From: Vibrio sp. ED004
GTDB lineage: Bacteria > Pseudomonadota > Gammaproteobacteria > Enterobacterales > Vibrionaceae
Assembly: GCF_023206395.1 (NCBI RefSeq)
Contig: NZ_CP066150.1
Coordinates: forward strand, 186,001 to 250,000
Reading direction: 5' to 3'
Length of the DNA stretch: 64,000 nucleotides
Shown here: positions 54,104 through 63,144 of the stretch, piece after piece
Numbering within the stretch: the stretch's first letter is position 1
Layout of the letters: each line of letters starts with the position of its first letter
Made by a program: the position numbers and the translations under genes
Notes under the pieces: generated by a model
The model's input: only the letters and a program-made list of their open reading frames with translations
What the model was told of the DNA's origin: nothing
Databases searched by the model: none

Positions 54104-55234
54104 TTACTTCTCTTGCCAACTGTAGACATATTCTTTGTTCTCAACGCTATCGAGTTCGTCAGAGAACTGCAGTGCGTGGCGAGTATCGATCATCACCGCG
54201 ACTTCATCGGTGAACTTTTTCTTATGCGCTTGCCCAGCCTTAAAGGCTTTCGGGTGAGGCCCATGCGTGAAGCCCGCAGGATGGAAGGTCACCATGCCTG
54301 CTTCAATATTGTCGCGGCTGAAGAAGTCCCCTGCATGATAGAAAAGCACTTCGTCATAATCGTCATTGTTGTGGTAGAACGGCACTTTCAGCGCACCGGG
54401 ATCGCTCTCAATCGGGCGTGGTACAAAGGTGCACACCACAAAGCCTGCGCCAACAAAGGTGGTATGTGCAGACGGTGGCAAGTGGTAGCGATGTGACATC
54501 AGCGGTCTGATATCGCGCCAATTCACTTTCACTACGGCCAAATCACCATGCCAGCCAATTGCATCCAGTGGATTGAACGGATAAGTGATCACACTGACTT
54601 TGTCGTGGCGCTTCACCTGAACTTGGGTTTGATCTTCTGAATATTGAGCGCGGAATTGATCGTTGATCGACGGAATTTCAAGAACCGCCGGATCAAACAC
54701 CGCGTGATTACCGACCATGCCCTTCTCTGGCAGAGAATAAGCCGCGTCGGTGTTCTCAATCATCAGGATGAACATCGGCTCGCTTGGCTCCAAGCGCCAG
54801 TTGGTCGAGCGCGGGATCATCACGTAATCCCCTTCACTCACTTCTAAATGACCATAGTCGCAATAGAGATCAGCACTGCCTTGGTGAATGAACAGCAGCT
54901 CATCGCCATCGGAGTTACGCACTAAGAAATCCATCTTCTCATCCATGCGCCATACGCGTATTTTGCAGTCCGCGTTGTGCAAAAGATGAGGCACCGCCCA
55001 AGGGGTTATCTGACTGGCTTTTTCCACCAGCGTAAAATCAAAAGCACGAGGACGTAAATCGCCCTCCCACTCCGACCAACCTGTTGGGGCATGTTGGTGA
55101 TGGAAGTGAGCGGCAGGGCCGAAGAATCCACTTCGACCCGCCTCTCGCTCATAGATTGCCTCTTCAGGGAAGTCGGCATGCGCTTGTTTAGAACACACCC
55201 CCTCCCGATGAGGAAACGAGATCCATTTATGCAT
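54104..55234 (-). CDS. hmgA: Homogentisate 1,2-dioxygenase
   Basis: A 376-residue cupin-type iron dioxygenase. HFHHQHAPTGWSEWEGDLRP near the N-terminus and VTFHPAGFTHGPHPKAFK near residue 320 carry the expected iron-ligand histidines and glutamate region. It opens the homogentisate ring to maleylacetoacetate. It is shorter than the human enzyme, matching other marine gamma-proteobacterial forms. Its start overlaps the end of hpd by 8 bases. Loss of this gene is known to cause pigment formation in Vibrio. Confidence 0.93.
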   Translation of the reverse strand: MHKWISFPHREGVCSKQAHADFPEEAIYEREAGRSGFFGPAAHFHHQHAPTGWSEWEGDLRPRAFDFTLVEKASQITPWAVPHLLHNADCKIRVWRMDEKMDFLVRNSDGDELLFIHQGSADLYCDYGHLEVSEGDYVMIPRSTNWRLEPSEPMFILMIENTDAAYSLPEKGMVGNHAVFDPAVLEIPSINDQFRAQYSEDQTQVQVKRHDKVSVITYPFNPLDAIGWHGDLAVVKVNWRDIRPLMSHRYHLPPSAHTTFVGAGFVVCTFVPRPIESDPGALKVPFYHNNDDYDEVLFYHAGDFFSRDNIEAGMVTFHPAGFTHGPHPKAFKAGQAHKKKFTDEVAVMIDTRHALQFSDELDSVENKEYVYSWQEK

Positions 55235-56300
55235 CGTCTAATACTCCTCGACGAATCTGGTCCTCTTCAATCGATTCAAACAGCGCCTTGAAGTTACCTT
55301 CGCCAAAGCCTTCATTGCCTTTACGCTGAATGATTTCAAAGAACACAGGCCCGATTACTGTCTGCGTGAAAATTTGCAGCAATATGCCGTCTTTGGTCGG
55401 TGCGCCATCAATCAGAACACGTAGGTCGCGCAGCAAATCAGTGTCTTCCCCGTGGCCTTTCACACGATCGTCAACTTTCTCATAGTAGGTATCTGGGGTT
55501 GGCATAAAGTCCATCCCGCGATCACGGAGAGTTTTCACGGTTTTGTAGATGTCATCGGTGGCGAGCGCGATATGTTGGATGCCTTCGCCGTTGTATTCGC
55601 GAATGAACTCTTCGATCTGTGATTTGTCGTCAGAAGACTCATTGATTGGGATACGGATCTTGCCACATGGTGAGGTCATGGCGCGGCTCACAAGGCCTGT
55701 CAACTTGCCTTCGATGTCGAAGTAGCGTATCTCACGGAAGTTGCCAAGACGCTCATAGAACCCAGACCATACATCCATATTGCCTTGTTTCACGTTGTGC
55801 GTGAGGTGATCGATCTCGTAAAGACCAACATCGGCTTTCGCCATGCGCTCTTGCGCGTCATCATAGAATCGGAAATCAACGTCATAGATGCTCTGCTTGC
55901 CGTAGCGATCCACAAAATAAAGCAAACTTTCACCGATACCATAAATGGCAGGAATGCTCAGCTCCATCGGCCCTATTTCTGTTTTGTACTCTTCACCACC
56001 GCCGCTAAACGCTTGTGTCATTGCCGCAGTTGCATCGTTGACACGAAACGCCATGCCACACACAGATGGGCCGTGAACTTTAGCGAATGCTTCAGCTTGG
56101 CTGTGTGGTTGTTCATTGACGATAAAGTTGATGTCACCTTGTCGATACAGCCAAGCTTCTTTTGAACGGTGCTTAGCGATCTCAGCAAAACCAAGTGACA
56201 CAAACAGCGCTTTAAGTTGCTCGATTCCCTTGTGGTCGACAGCTGTGTATTCAACAAACTCGAATCCATCCGTACCAAGCGGGTTGTATGACTCCACCAT
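55227..56300 (-). CDS. hpd: 4-hydroxyphenylpyruvate dioxygenase
   Basis: A 357-residue vicinal-oxygen-chelate enzyme. Iron ligands are His in IDHLTHNV and GIQHIALATDDI and Glu near the C-terminus in PVFFEIIQRKGNEGFGEGNF, the HPPD signature. It converts 4-hydroxyphenylpyruvate to homogentisate. It is the first gene of the catabolic operon; two TyrR-like boxes lie 170-290 bases upstream. Confidence 0.95.
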   Translation of the reverse strand: MVESYNPLGTDGFEFVEYTAVDHKGIEQLKALFVSLGFAEIAKHRSKEAWLYRQGDINFIVNEQPHSQAEAFAKVHGPSVCGMAFRVNDATAAMTQAFSGGGEEYKTEIGPMELSIPAIYGIGESLLYFVDRYGKQSIYDVDFRFYDDAQERMAKADVGLYEIDHLTHNVKQGNMDVWSGFYERLGNFREIRYFDIEGKLTGLVSRAMTSPCGKIRIPINESSDDKSQIEEFIREYNGEGIQHIALATDDIYKTVKTLRDRGMDFMPTPDTYYEKVDDRVKGHGEDTDLLRDLRVLIDGAPTKDGILLQIFTQTVIGPVFFEIIQRKGNEGFGEGNFKALFESIEEDQIRRGVLDDA

Positions 56301-56634
56301 GAACTTTCTCCTTGTACCTATTGGTTTTGTATTACTGGTTTTTATTGCGTGACTTCTTTTTGCTTGAAGAAGTGTTGCGTGTTTTTTGTCCTTAATTAAA
56401 TTTGGCCCACAAGCCGACAGATTGGAATGGATGCAAGGAAATGGGCAATCACGCTAAAAACCCGTCAATTTGTAAAATATTTGTTACACGAAAACTCTAT
56501 TCACAAGAAAGTGAGTGCTATCAAGGGATTGAAAGAGGGTGGTTTGATTTACAACCAAGCTAGAGATGTTACTGAATTGTTACATGTACACTTTTGTCAG
56601 TTTGGGTGATAAATCGAACATTAGACTGATGATG
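56301..56634 (-). promoter_or_regulatory. Control region of the hpd operon with TyrR-like boxes
   Basis: This 334-base stretch has no credible gene. TGTAAA-ATATTT-GTTACA at 56471-56488 is one base from the TyrR box TGTAAA-N6-TTTACA. A weaker one, TGTTAC-TGAATT-GTTACA, is at 56567-56584. The match to the box at 41527-41544 suggests that phhAB and hpd-hmgA-fahA-maiA respond to the same TyrR/PhhR-type regulator. Confidence 0.6.
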
Positions 56635-56661
56635 CAAAAAGCCGCTGTAGTCAGCGGCTTG
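56635..56661 (-). terminator. Terminator after the HAD phosphatase gene
   Basis: Stem AAGCCGCTG / CAGCGGCTT with a short loop and a T-run on the minus strand, about 40 bases after the HAD gene stop. Confidence 0.85.
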
Positions 56662-56702
56662 GTGAATTCTAGAACGAAGCTAATTCGAATATAAGATTCG
56701 CG

Positions 56703-57362
56703 TTAATCCCAGTTGAGAATCGACCAATTTGGTTGATCAGCCAATGCTTTCAAACGCGGGCATGGGTTTACCAGATAAGAAAAATCAGCGTGTTCACACA
56801 AAGGTAAGTCGTTGATTGAATCCGTATAAAAGTGGATATCTGAGTAGTTGGTTTCTTGATTGTCTAACCACTCTTTCAAACGCGTTACTTTGCCTTCACG
56901 GTAGCTTGGTACACCAGAGATCTGAGACGTGAAACGGCCTTGGTTTTCGACCAAATCGATACCGAGTGCGTTCTCGATACCAATCTTGCGCCCCACAGCT
57001 TCTACTAAGAAAGTGACGCTAGCGGAGATGATCAACATGTCGATGTCATCATTCTCTAGCTGCTCAATCAATGGTTTCGACTGTTTGAACTGCTTAGGCA
57101 AAATATGCTGCTCAACACACTCTTCAACCAAAGCGCTGACTTGTTCTGTCGGCATGTCGGCGAGTGGCTGCATAGCGAACGTGAGGTAATCTTCCATGTT
57201 CAGCTTACCTTCCGAATACAAGCCCATTAAGCGCTTATCTTCTTCAATAAAGTTCGGCGCTGTGGCAATGCCCTTTTCAACCAAGAACTCATTCCAGAGC
57301 ATCGCTGCATCGGCGTTGATCAGCGTTTCATCCATATCAAATACATACAAAGGTTTGAACAT
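56703..57362 (-). CDS. HAD-IB family phosphatase (SerB-like)
   Basis: A 219-residue haloacid dehalogenase-fold hydrolase. Motif I is VFDMDETLINAD (nucleophile Asp in DMDET), motif II LIISAS, and motif III/IV region FYTDSINDLPLCE. The HAD-IB subclass includes phosphoserine phosphatase. It is the last gene of the transporter operon, one base after the ATPase gene, so it probably removes phosphate from the imported compound. Confidence 0.87.
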   Translation of the reverse strand: MFKPLYVFDMDETLINADAAMLWNEFLVEKGIATAPNFIEEDKRLMGLYSEGKLNMEDYLTFAMQPLADMPTEQVSALVEECVEQHILPKQFKQSKPLIEQLENDDIDMLIISASVTFLVEAVGRKIGIENALGIDLVENQGRFTSQISGVPSYREGKVTRLKEWLDNQETNYSDIHFYTDSINDLPLCEHADFSYLVNPCPRLKALADQPNWSILNWD

Positions 57363-57363
57363 C

Positions 57364-58383
57364 TTAGGCTCTCACAGGTTGAATTTCGTTAAGGTTAAAC
57401 AGGAGTTCAAGTTGGCTACCGTTTGCCAACAGTCGTTCAGAAGAACGGTTAAGTAGGTCGACCGTCAGTTCACACTCATCAACGTCCACTTGGTAGCGAA
57501 TCACGTTGCCCAACAGCTGGTGATTGCGAATGGTGCCGGTTTTCGGCGCAGAGATATGTTCGCCATATTGTCGGCCTTGCTCTTTAACGTAGATAGATTC
57601 AGGTCGAATCGCCACCTTCCACTCGGTTTCGATATTGAACAGCTGCTTAGCCTTGTTCGCTTGTACCAAGTTGTAGTGTCCCATGAAACCTGCCACGAAC
57701 TCATTGGCCGGTTGAGTGTAGATCTCTTCAGGTGTACCCGCTTGTACGATCTCCCCTTTATTCATCAAGAAGATACGGTCAGACATGATCATCGCCTCTT
57801 CTTGATCGTGAGTCACGAAGATCGTGGTCAGGTTCATCTCTTTTTGAATATCTCGGATCTGTTGGCGCAAATGCTTACGGATCTTCGCATCCAGCGCTGA
57901 AAGTGGTTCATCGAGCAATAAAATACGCGGCTTCACCACCAAAGCTCTTGCCAAAGCCACACGCTGACGCTGGCCACCCGATAACTGATGCGGGTAAAAC
58001 TTCTCTTTGCCCGTTAAGTCCACCAGCCCAATCACTTTCACCACTTCACGCTTAATCTCATCAGCAGCAAGCTTTTTCATCTTAAGACCAAACGCAATAT
58101 TGCCTTCAACCGTCATATTCGGGAACAACGCATAAGATTGAAACACCATGCCGATGCCACGCTCTTGCGGTACTTGATGAGTGATCTCTTCACCATTCAC
58201 CCAGATTTCGCCACCATCGACCGGATTCAAGCCTGCTAAGCTACGTAGCAGCGTTGATTTGCCGCAGCCACTTGGGCCAAGCAACGTGATGAACTCTCCC
58301 TTCTCGATGGAAAATTCAATGTCTTCAAACACCGTATTGTCACCAAAGCTCTTGGTGAGGTTTTTCGCATTTACATAGCTCAT
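57364..58383 (-). CDS. ABC transporter ATP-binding protein, PhnT-like
   Basis: A 339-residue ATPase: Walker [10 protein letters not shown], signature LSGGQRQRVALARAL, Walker B ILLLDEPLSALDAK, H-loop VTHDQEEAM and a C-terminal TOBE region. It resembles the PhnT/FbpC/PotA type. I start at ATG 58383 (AGGGAA upstream), which overlaps the permease stop by one base (TAATG). It is annotated in relatives as 2-aminoethylphosphonate transport, an assignment by similarity to Salmonella PhnSTUV. Confidence 0.87.
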   Translation of the reverse strand: MSYVNAKNLTKSFGDNTVFEDIEFSIEKGEFITLLGPSGCGKSTLLRSLAGLNPVDGGEIWVNGEEITHQVPQERGIGMVFQSYALFPNMTVEGNIAFGLKMKKLAADEIKREVVKVIGLVDLTGKEKFYPHQLSGGQRQRVALARALVVKPRILLLDEPLSALDAKIRKHLRQQIRDIQKEMNLTTIFVTHDQEEAMIMSDRIFLMNKGEIVQAGTPEEIYTQPANEFVAGFMGHYNLVQANKAKQLFNIETEWKVAIRPESIYVKEQGRQYGEHISAPKTGTIRNHQLLGNVIRYQVDVDECELTVDLLNRSSERLLANGSQLELLFNLNEIQPVRA

Positions 58384-59168
58384 TATTTTGTTCCCTGGCT
58401 GAAACGACTTGCCAACCAAGTCAGTAAGAAAATAAACAGGAAGTACGTCATCACAAGGGCTGACGTGAAGTGACCACTGGTTTGACGCATGTTGTATAGG
58501 TAAATTTGCAGTGTCTCGTAGCGTGTACCGACCAAGATGTTAGCGAACACGAACTCACCCAATAGGAACGAGAACGACAAGAACAACGACGCCATTAAAC
58601 CTTTCTTAAGATTTGGCAGAATAATCAATAAAAACGCCTTGGTAGTGCTTGCGCCAAGCAGGTGAGCCGCGTCCATCAAGTCGTGTAAGTTAATAGCTTC
58701 AAAGCTGTTGGCAATCGCACGGTACATGAATGGCAGCGCGATGGTGAAGTAAGTACCAATCAGAATCCATGGTGTGCCTATCAGTGAGATTTCACTGTCT
58801 GCATACAATTGAAGTAAACCAACCGATGACACCACAGGAGGCACAGCGAACGGCAATAAGATCAGGATATTCATCACCTTGTCGAGTTTCGGGAAATAGT
58901 AAAACACCACGAAAATCGCAGGCAGAACCAACACCACACTCAATGACAGCGCCGCCACACAGATAAACAGTGAACGACCAAAGGCTTGTAAGAAGCGAGG
59001 ATCCGTCAGTAGATTAATGTACCAATCCAGAGTAAAGCCATCAGGTAGGATCGTGGCGCCCCAACGTGACGAGATCGAGTAGATGAAGGTCGCCAAGATC
59101 GGGATCATCATGATACCAACGATCGAATAGACCACGGTTTTATGAAAGCGAGTATTTACGGTGTTCAT
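58383..59168 (-). CDS. ABC transporter permease, PhnV-like
   Basis: A 261-residue protein with six membrane segments and an EAA-like loop LMDAAHLLGASTTKAFLLI. ATG 59168 with GAGGAAG upstream overlaps the previous gene's stop. It pairs with the other permease to form the channel. Confidence 0.87.
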   Translation of the reverse strand: MNTVNTRFHKTVVYSIVGIMMIPILATFIYSISSRWGATILPDGFTLDWYINLLTDPRFLQAFGRSLFICVAALSLSVVLVLPAIFVVFYYFPKLDKVMNILILLPFAVPPVVSSVGLLQLYADSEISLIGTPWILIGTYFTIALPFMYRAIANSFEAINLHDLMDAAHLLGASTTKAFLLIILPNLKKGLMASLFLSFSFLLGEFVFANILVGTRYETLQIYLYNMRQTSGHFTSALVMTYFLFIFLLTWLASRFSQGTK

Positions 59169-60061
59169 TACTTCCTCTTCCCTGCGTAGCTTTTGCTGAT
59201 CAGCCATTGGTTAATCACGGTGATGAAGGCCAGCATCGCCATCAGAATCACGGAAATTGCGGCTGCTAGGTTAGGTTCAAGGAACAAGTCGCCCGATACT
59301 AAGCTCGCGATTCGAATCGTAATCACGTTGTAGTTGCCCGAGGTCAACGCATACACGCTCGCATACGCACCAATCGCATTAGCAATCAAGATGATGAAGG
59401 TGCCAAACAAGGCAGGAGATAGCACAGGCAGCGCGATTTTGGTCCAGTATTGCCACGTTTTCGCACCAAGCAATGCTGAGGCAGCTTGCCAGTCGTCGCT
59501 AAGGGCATCGAATGCTGGATACAACAATAGAACCGCTAATGGGATCTGGAAGTAGATGTAAATCGCCAGCAAGCCCCACTTTCCATACAAGTCAAAATCG
59601 CCCAATAGCCCGTACTGCTTGAGCAACAAGGTGATTGCACCGTTAGTACCAAGGATGATGATGAATGCGAACGACAAAGGCACGCCAGAGAAGTTGCTGC
59701 TCATATTGGTAAACGCAATCACCGCATCGCGGATTTTAGAATCAACGCGGCGCAATGAAGAAACGAGCAGAGTTGCAATCGCTAAGCCAACAATACTCGA
59801 CCAAATCGACAGCCATAAACTGTTACCGAAAGCCTGCATCATGAAGGCAGAGTCGAATATTTCAGAATAATTTTCGAGAGAGAGTTCGTCATTATAGAAG
59901 AAGCTGTTGATCAACACCCAAACCATAGGTGCCAATTGGAACAAATAGAAAAACAGGGCGAAAGGCGCAAGCCACAAAGCAGGCTTGAAGCGTTTGAACC
60001 AAGATTTGGTTTGAGGTTTAAGCGCAGAGCCATCGCTCTGCGTGATTACAGAACTGCTCAT
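59168..60061 (-). CDS. ABC transporter permease, PhnU-like
   Basis: A 297-residue protein with six membrane segments; the coupling loop is ALSDDWQAASALLGAKTWQYW. It overlaps the phosphodiesterase-like gene by 4 bases and the second permease by one base. Confidence 0.87.
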   Translation of the reverse strand: MSSSVITQSDGSALKPQTKSWFKRFKPALWLAPFALFFYLFQLAPMVWVLINSFFYNDELSLENYSEIFDSAFMMQAFGNSLWLSIWSSIVGLAIATLLVSSLRRVDSKIRDAVIAFTNMSSNFSGVPLSFAFIIILGTNGAITLLLKQYGLLGDFDLYGKWGLLAIYIYFQIPLAVLLLYPAFDALSDDWQAASALLGAKTWQYWTKIALPVLSPALFGTFIILIANAIGAYASVYALTSGNYNVITIRIASLVSGDLFLEPNLAAAISVILMAMLAFITVINQWLISKSYAGKRK

Positions 60062-60957
60062 AGGGCCAACAATTCCTGAGTGTAAGATTTATCGTGTTCA
60101 AGGCTGAGTAGCTGACACACGCTGCCGCAGATGTCGGTTTGTTTTACTAAACATTCTTGATGTGTGAACTTATCGCCGATTACGAAGAATGGTACTTCAC
60201 GCTCTTCAGGCAGAATGCCACCGTGAGACAAGTCATTGTTCATGCCATGGTCACTGGTAATGATCACCTGATAGCCATCATTTACCCATTTCTCTAGGTA
60301 GTTCGACAGGTAGATATCCGCGCCACGTGCACTGTTGCGGTATTGGCGAGAATCCAGCCCGTGCTTGTGCCCTATGTCGTCAATGTTCATTGGGTGAATC
60401 AGTAAGAAGTCAGGCTGATGAGTGATACGCAGGTGCTCTGCATCCAAGAACAAGGCTTCATCTGGGTAGTGGTCCCAGTGATAAAAACAACCGTGTTGGA
60501 TGTTCATGGTTTCATCGTTGGTAAAACGGTCACGCACAGCGTCAAACGGCGCGCGGTTATACAACTCGCTCACCCAGTGATAGGCCGCGGCAGCCGTCAC
60601 TTTGCCCTGAGATTTAGCCAAGCTAAAGATCGACTCGTGATTCGACAAGCGCACGATTTGGTTGTTAACAATGCCACTCTCAACAGGGCGAACTCCGGTT
60701 AAAATGCATTCATACAAAGGGCGTGACATAGACGGTAGTTCACACTGCATTGGGTAAAGTGTGGCGCGCAGCTTGTTTTTTTGCGTGCCCTGCGAAGTGC
60801 TCTGTTTACTGTACGAATCGCCCTGCTTATTCTGCAAATCGCCCTGTTTTTCATGAAGATCTTTAAGTTCTAGAAGACCGTTCAGGTAGCCCATGCAATC
60901 ACGGGCTACCTGATAATTCAGTCCATCTAGAACAACAAGGATAACCTTATTGCTCAT
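60058..60957 (-). CDS. Alkaline phosphatase superfamily hydrolase (PhnA/NPP-like)
   Basis: A 299-residue enzyme of the nucleotide pyrophosphatase/phosphonoacetate hydrolase type. Metal-site motifs are VLVVLDGLNYQ (Asp), a nucleophile Thr/Ser region ILTGVRPVESG, NIDDIGHKHG and ITSDHGMN. It lacks a signal peptide, so it acts in the cytoplasm, presumably on the imported compound. An unusual Gln/Gly/Asp/Lys-rich stretch at about residues 35-62 (two KQGD units) interrupts the N-terminal part. The substrate could be a phosphonate or a phosphodiester. Confidence 0.8.
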   Translation of the reverse strand: MSNKVILVVLDGLNYQVARDCMGYLNGLLELKDLHEKQGDLQNKQGDSYSKQSTSQGTQKNKLRATLYPMQCELPSMSRPLYECILTGVRPVESGIVNNQIVRLSNHESIFSLAKSQGKVTAAAAYHWVSELYNRAPFDAVRDRFTNDETMNIQHGCFYHWDHYPDEALFLDAEHLRITHQPDFLLIHPMNIDDIGHKHGLDSRQYRNSARGADIYLSNYLEKWVNDGYQVIITSDHGMNNDLSHGGILPEEREVPFFVIGDKFTHQECLVKQTDICGSVCQLLSLEHDKSYTQELLAL

Positions 60958-60986
60958 GGTCTATTCTCTATTGCTTGTTTCTATAA

Positions 60987-61005
60987 GCCACCCGTTACAG
61001 GTGGC
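60987..61005 (-). other. Intra-operon hairpin after the solute-binding protein gene
   Basis: GCCACC and GGTGGC flank a 7-base loop, with no T-run, between the binding-protein gene and the rest of the operon. It probably raises relative expression of the receptor. Confidence 0.5.
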
Positions 61006-61018
61006 ATGTTAAGCGGGG

Positions 61019-62101
61019 TTATTGCTGGTGAATCAATACGCTTTCTTGCCATTGACGTGGCAAACGACGTGCTGACTTTTCCCATGCTGAGAAGTCAGAT
61101 ACTGGGTGAACGTTGCTGTATTGCTCGTTCGAGATCAGCTTGTCTTGTACTGATTGAGGTAGCGTAACGCTGCTACGGATTGGACGCGCGTAACCTTCTG
61201 CTAGGTTAATTTGGCCTTGGTCACTGAAGATGTATTCACGAGCCAACTTCGCCGCGCTCGGGTTTTTCGCGTATTTATTGATGATGGTGGTGTAACCAGA
61301 GATTACTGAGCCATCTTGTGGAATGTTTACCGTAAAGCGCTCACGGTCGATCGTGTCACGGTAGTTCAATGCGTTGAAATCCCACATGATCGCCACTTCC
61401 ACTTCGCCTTTTTCAAGGTTTGCGATGCTTGGATCCGTGTAAGATAGACGGCCTTGTTTCGCTAGCTCACCAAAGAATTTAATCGCTGGTTTTAGGTTTG
61501 ACTCGTCGCCGCCGTTAGCAAATGCAGCCGCTAGAATTGCGTTGTTTGCTTGCGCGGCTACGCCTACATCACCGACTGTGACTTTGTAGTCACCTTCTAG
61601 TAGGTCACTCCAAGATTTTGGTGCATCTTCAACAAGGTTGTTGTTTGAAATGAACGAAATAGTACCGGTGTAAGCCAGAGCCCAGTGACCATCTTTGTCT
61701 TTCGCCCAATCTGGAATGTCATCCCAAGTCGTTGGCTTGTATGGCTGCGTTACGTCTTTCTGCACAGCGACACGTGCAAAGGCGAAACCAACGTCACCGA
61801 TATCTGCGGTTGCGTTTCTTTTCTCTGCTTCAAATTTCGAGATCTCTTGTGCCGAGCTCATGTCTGTATCCTGATGCTTCAAACCGTAGTTTGCTTTCAG
61901 ATCAGTCCATGTGCCTTTCCAGTTTGCCCAACTGTCTGGCATGCCCACACTGTAAACCGCACCCTCTTTTTGAGCGGCTTCAATCAGTGACTCAAGATCA
62001 GCATCCTTCGCCATCGCTGGCATTGAAAGTGTTGCCGTTATTAGCGTTGCGCCAATCAGTTTAGCTGGCGATACAGTTGAACGGCTAAGCAAAGTTTTCA
62101 T
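61019..62101 (-). CDS. ABC transporter substrate-binding protein, PhnS-like
   Basis: A 360-residue periplasmic receptor with signal peptide ending near LSMPAMAKD. The sequence (EGAVYSVGMPDSWANWKG, ATADIGDVGFAFARVAVQ, TIINKYAKNPSAAKLAREYI) belongs to the iron/spermidine/2-aminoethylphosphonate receptor class. It is the first gene of the operon, divergent from the UTRA regulator. Ligand identity is only by similarity. Confidence 0.85.
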   Translation of the reverse strand: MKTLLSRSTVSPAKLIGATLITATLSMPAMAKDADLESLIEAAQKEGAVYSVGMPDSWANWKGTWTDLKANYGLKHQDTDMSSAQEISKFEAEKRNATADIGDVGFAFARVAVQKDVTQPYKPTTWDDIPDWAKDKDGHWALAYTGTISFISNNNLVEDAPKSWSDLLEGDYKVTVGDVGVAAQANNAILAAAFANGGDESNLKPAIKFFGELAKQGRLSYTDPSIANLEKGEVEVAIMWDFNALNYRDTIDRERFTVNIPQDGSVISGYTTIINKYAKNPSAAKLAREYIFSDQGQINLAEGYARPIRSSVTLPQSVQDKLISNEQYSNVHPVSDFSAWEKSARRLPRQWQESVLIHQQ

Positions 62102-62181
62102 TGTCTCTATCCCTCTGGACTAGGTCAGTAAGTTCGTTTTGTATGCTATCGCCGGAGTGTGACGCTTTCGCGCAACTTATT

Positions 62182-62251
62182 TGACAGTTCAGATGCATTT
62201 ACATGGCAGTTATATTTCACTCATATGACAGCAAGTCGTTGTTTACTGTCA
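62182..62251. promoter_or_regulatory. TGACAG half-sites between the UTRA regulator and the ABC operon
   Basis: TGACAG occurs at 62182-62187 and 62226-62231, and its complement CTGTCA at 62246-62251, giving an inverted pair with a 14-base gap. The position between divergent genes fits a binding region for the GntR/UTRA protein. Confidence 0.4.
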
Positions 62252-62312
62252 CATTCCTGTTAACTCCGTGGTTTACCTTATTGAGCACACGAACTTATGG
62301 ACTAGATCAGTA

Positions 62313-63041
62313 ATGAGAACATTGGCAACAGGGCAATCAGGGACACAACTAGGCAGAATTAAGGCAAGCATCAGAGAGCAGCTTCAATCTGGCATCTTCA
62401 CTGAGGGGCAAAAACTGCCATCTGAAAGAGAACTCAGTGAGCTGTTTTCCACCACACGAATCACGCTCAAAGATGCGTTGGTGTCGTTAGAAACCGAAGG
62501 CCTGATATACAGAGAAGAGCGCCGAGGTTGGTATGTGTCGCCCGAACGTATTCGCTACAACCCACTGTCACGTTCTCACTTTCATCAGATGATTCGCGAA
62601 CAAGATCGCATCGCAGAAACAAGACTGCTCAGCACCCGCACAGAGATGGCGGCAGGCGATTACGCCAAAGCATTAGAGATAGAACAGATCACCCCGATAC
62701 ACGTGATTGAGCGATTGCGATTTATTGATGGCAGAGCGGTACTGTTCGTTGAAAACGTCTTGAAAGCGCCACTGTTTGAAAAGGTGTTGTCAGAAAACCT
62801 CACTATGTCGCTGACAGGTATCTACCGAGAAAAATACGGCTACGAGACCCAACGTTCTCGCTTTGACGTGGTTCCTACCTCTGCCCCTGCCCATGTCGCT
62901 AAGGCGTTAAATTTGGCTGAAGGGCAGCCCGTTCTTAAGATCTGCCGAGTGAACTACAAACAAGATGGCGAGTTGATGGACTGCGAACTGGAATACTGGC
63001 GACCCGATTCTGTGGTGATCCATATTGATAGCATTGGGTAA
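62313..63041 (+). CDS. GntR/UTRA-family regulator, PhnR-like
   Basis: A 242-residue regulator. The winged helix (GRIKASIREQLQSGIFTEGQ, LPSERELSELFSTTRITLKD) is followed by a UTRA ligand-binding domain (about 85-240). I start at ATG 62313, just before the GntR domain; GTG 62268 would add 15 residues without a better ribosome site. Divergent from the PhnS-like gene, it probably controls that operon, sensing the imported compound or a product. Confidence 0.85.
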   Translation: MRTLATGQSGTQLGRIKASIREQLQSGIFTEGQKLPSERELSELFSTTRITLKDALVSLETEGLIYREERRGWYVSPERIRYNPLSRSHFHQMIREQDRIAETRLLSTRTEMAAGDYAKALEIEQITPIHVIERLRFIDGRAVLFVENVLKAPLFEKVLSENLTMSLTGIYREKYGYETQRSRFDVVPTSAPAHVAKALNLAEGQPVLKICRVNYKQDGELMDCELEYWRPDSVVIHIDSIG

Positions 63042-63078
63042 TGCTGTGCCTGCTTGAGAGAAGAACCCCACACATACA

Positions 63079-63108
63079 AAAACTCCGACTGATTAGGTCG
63101 GAGTTTTT
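63079..63108. terminator. Bidirectional terminator between UTRA and amino-acid ATPase genes
   Basis: Perfect stem AAAAACTCCGAC / GTCGGAGTTTTT with a 6-base loop between convergent genes. Confidence 0.9.
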
Positions 63109-63144
63109 AACGGTCGAGCCTTGAAGTTGTGCAAGCCATCTAGC

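Noticed and set aside
56427..56609. 60-residue frame upstream of hpd
   Set aside because: It has no good ribosome site and contains both TyrR-like boxes, so the region is better explained as regulatory DNA.
61685..62064. Two overlapping 100-residue frames antisense to the PhnS-like gene
   Set aside because: They are shadows of a strongly supported periplasmic binding protein gene.
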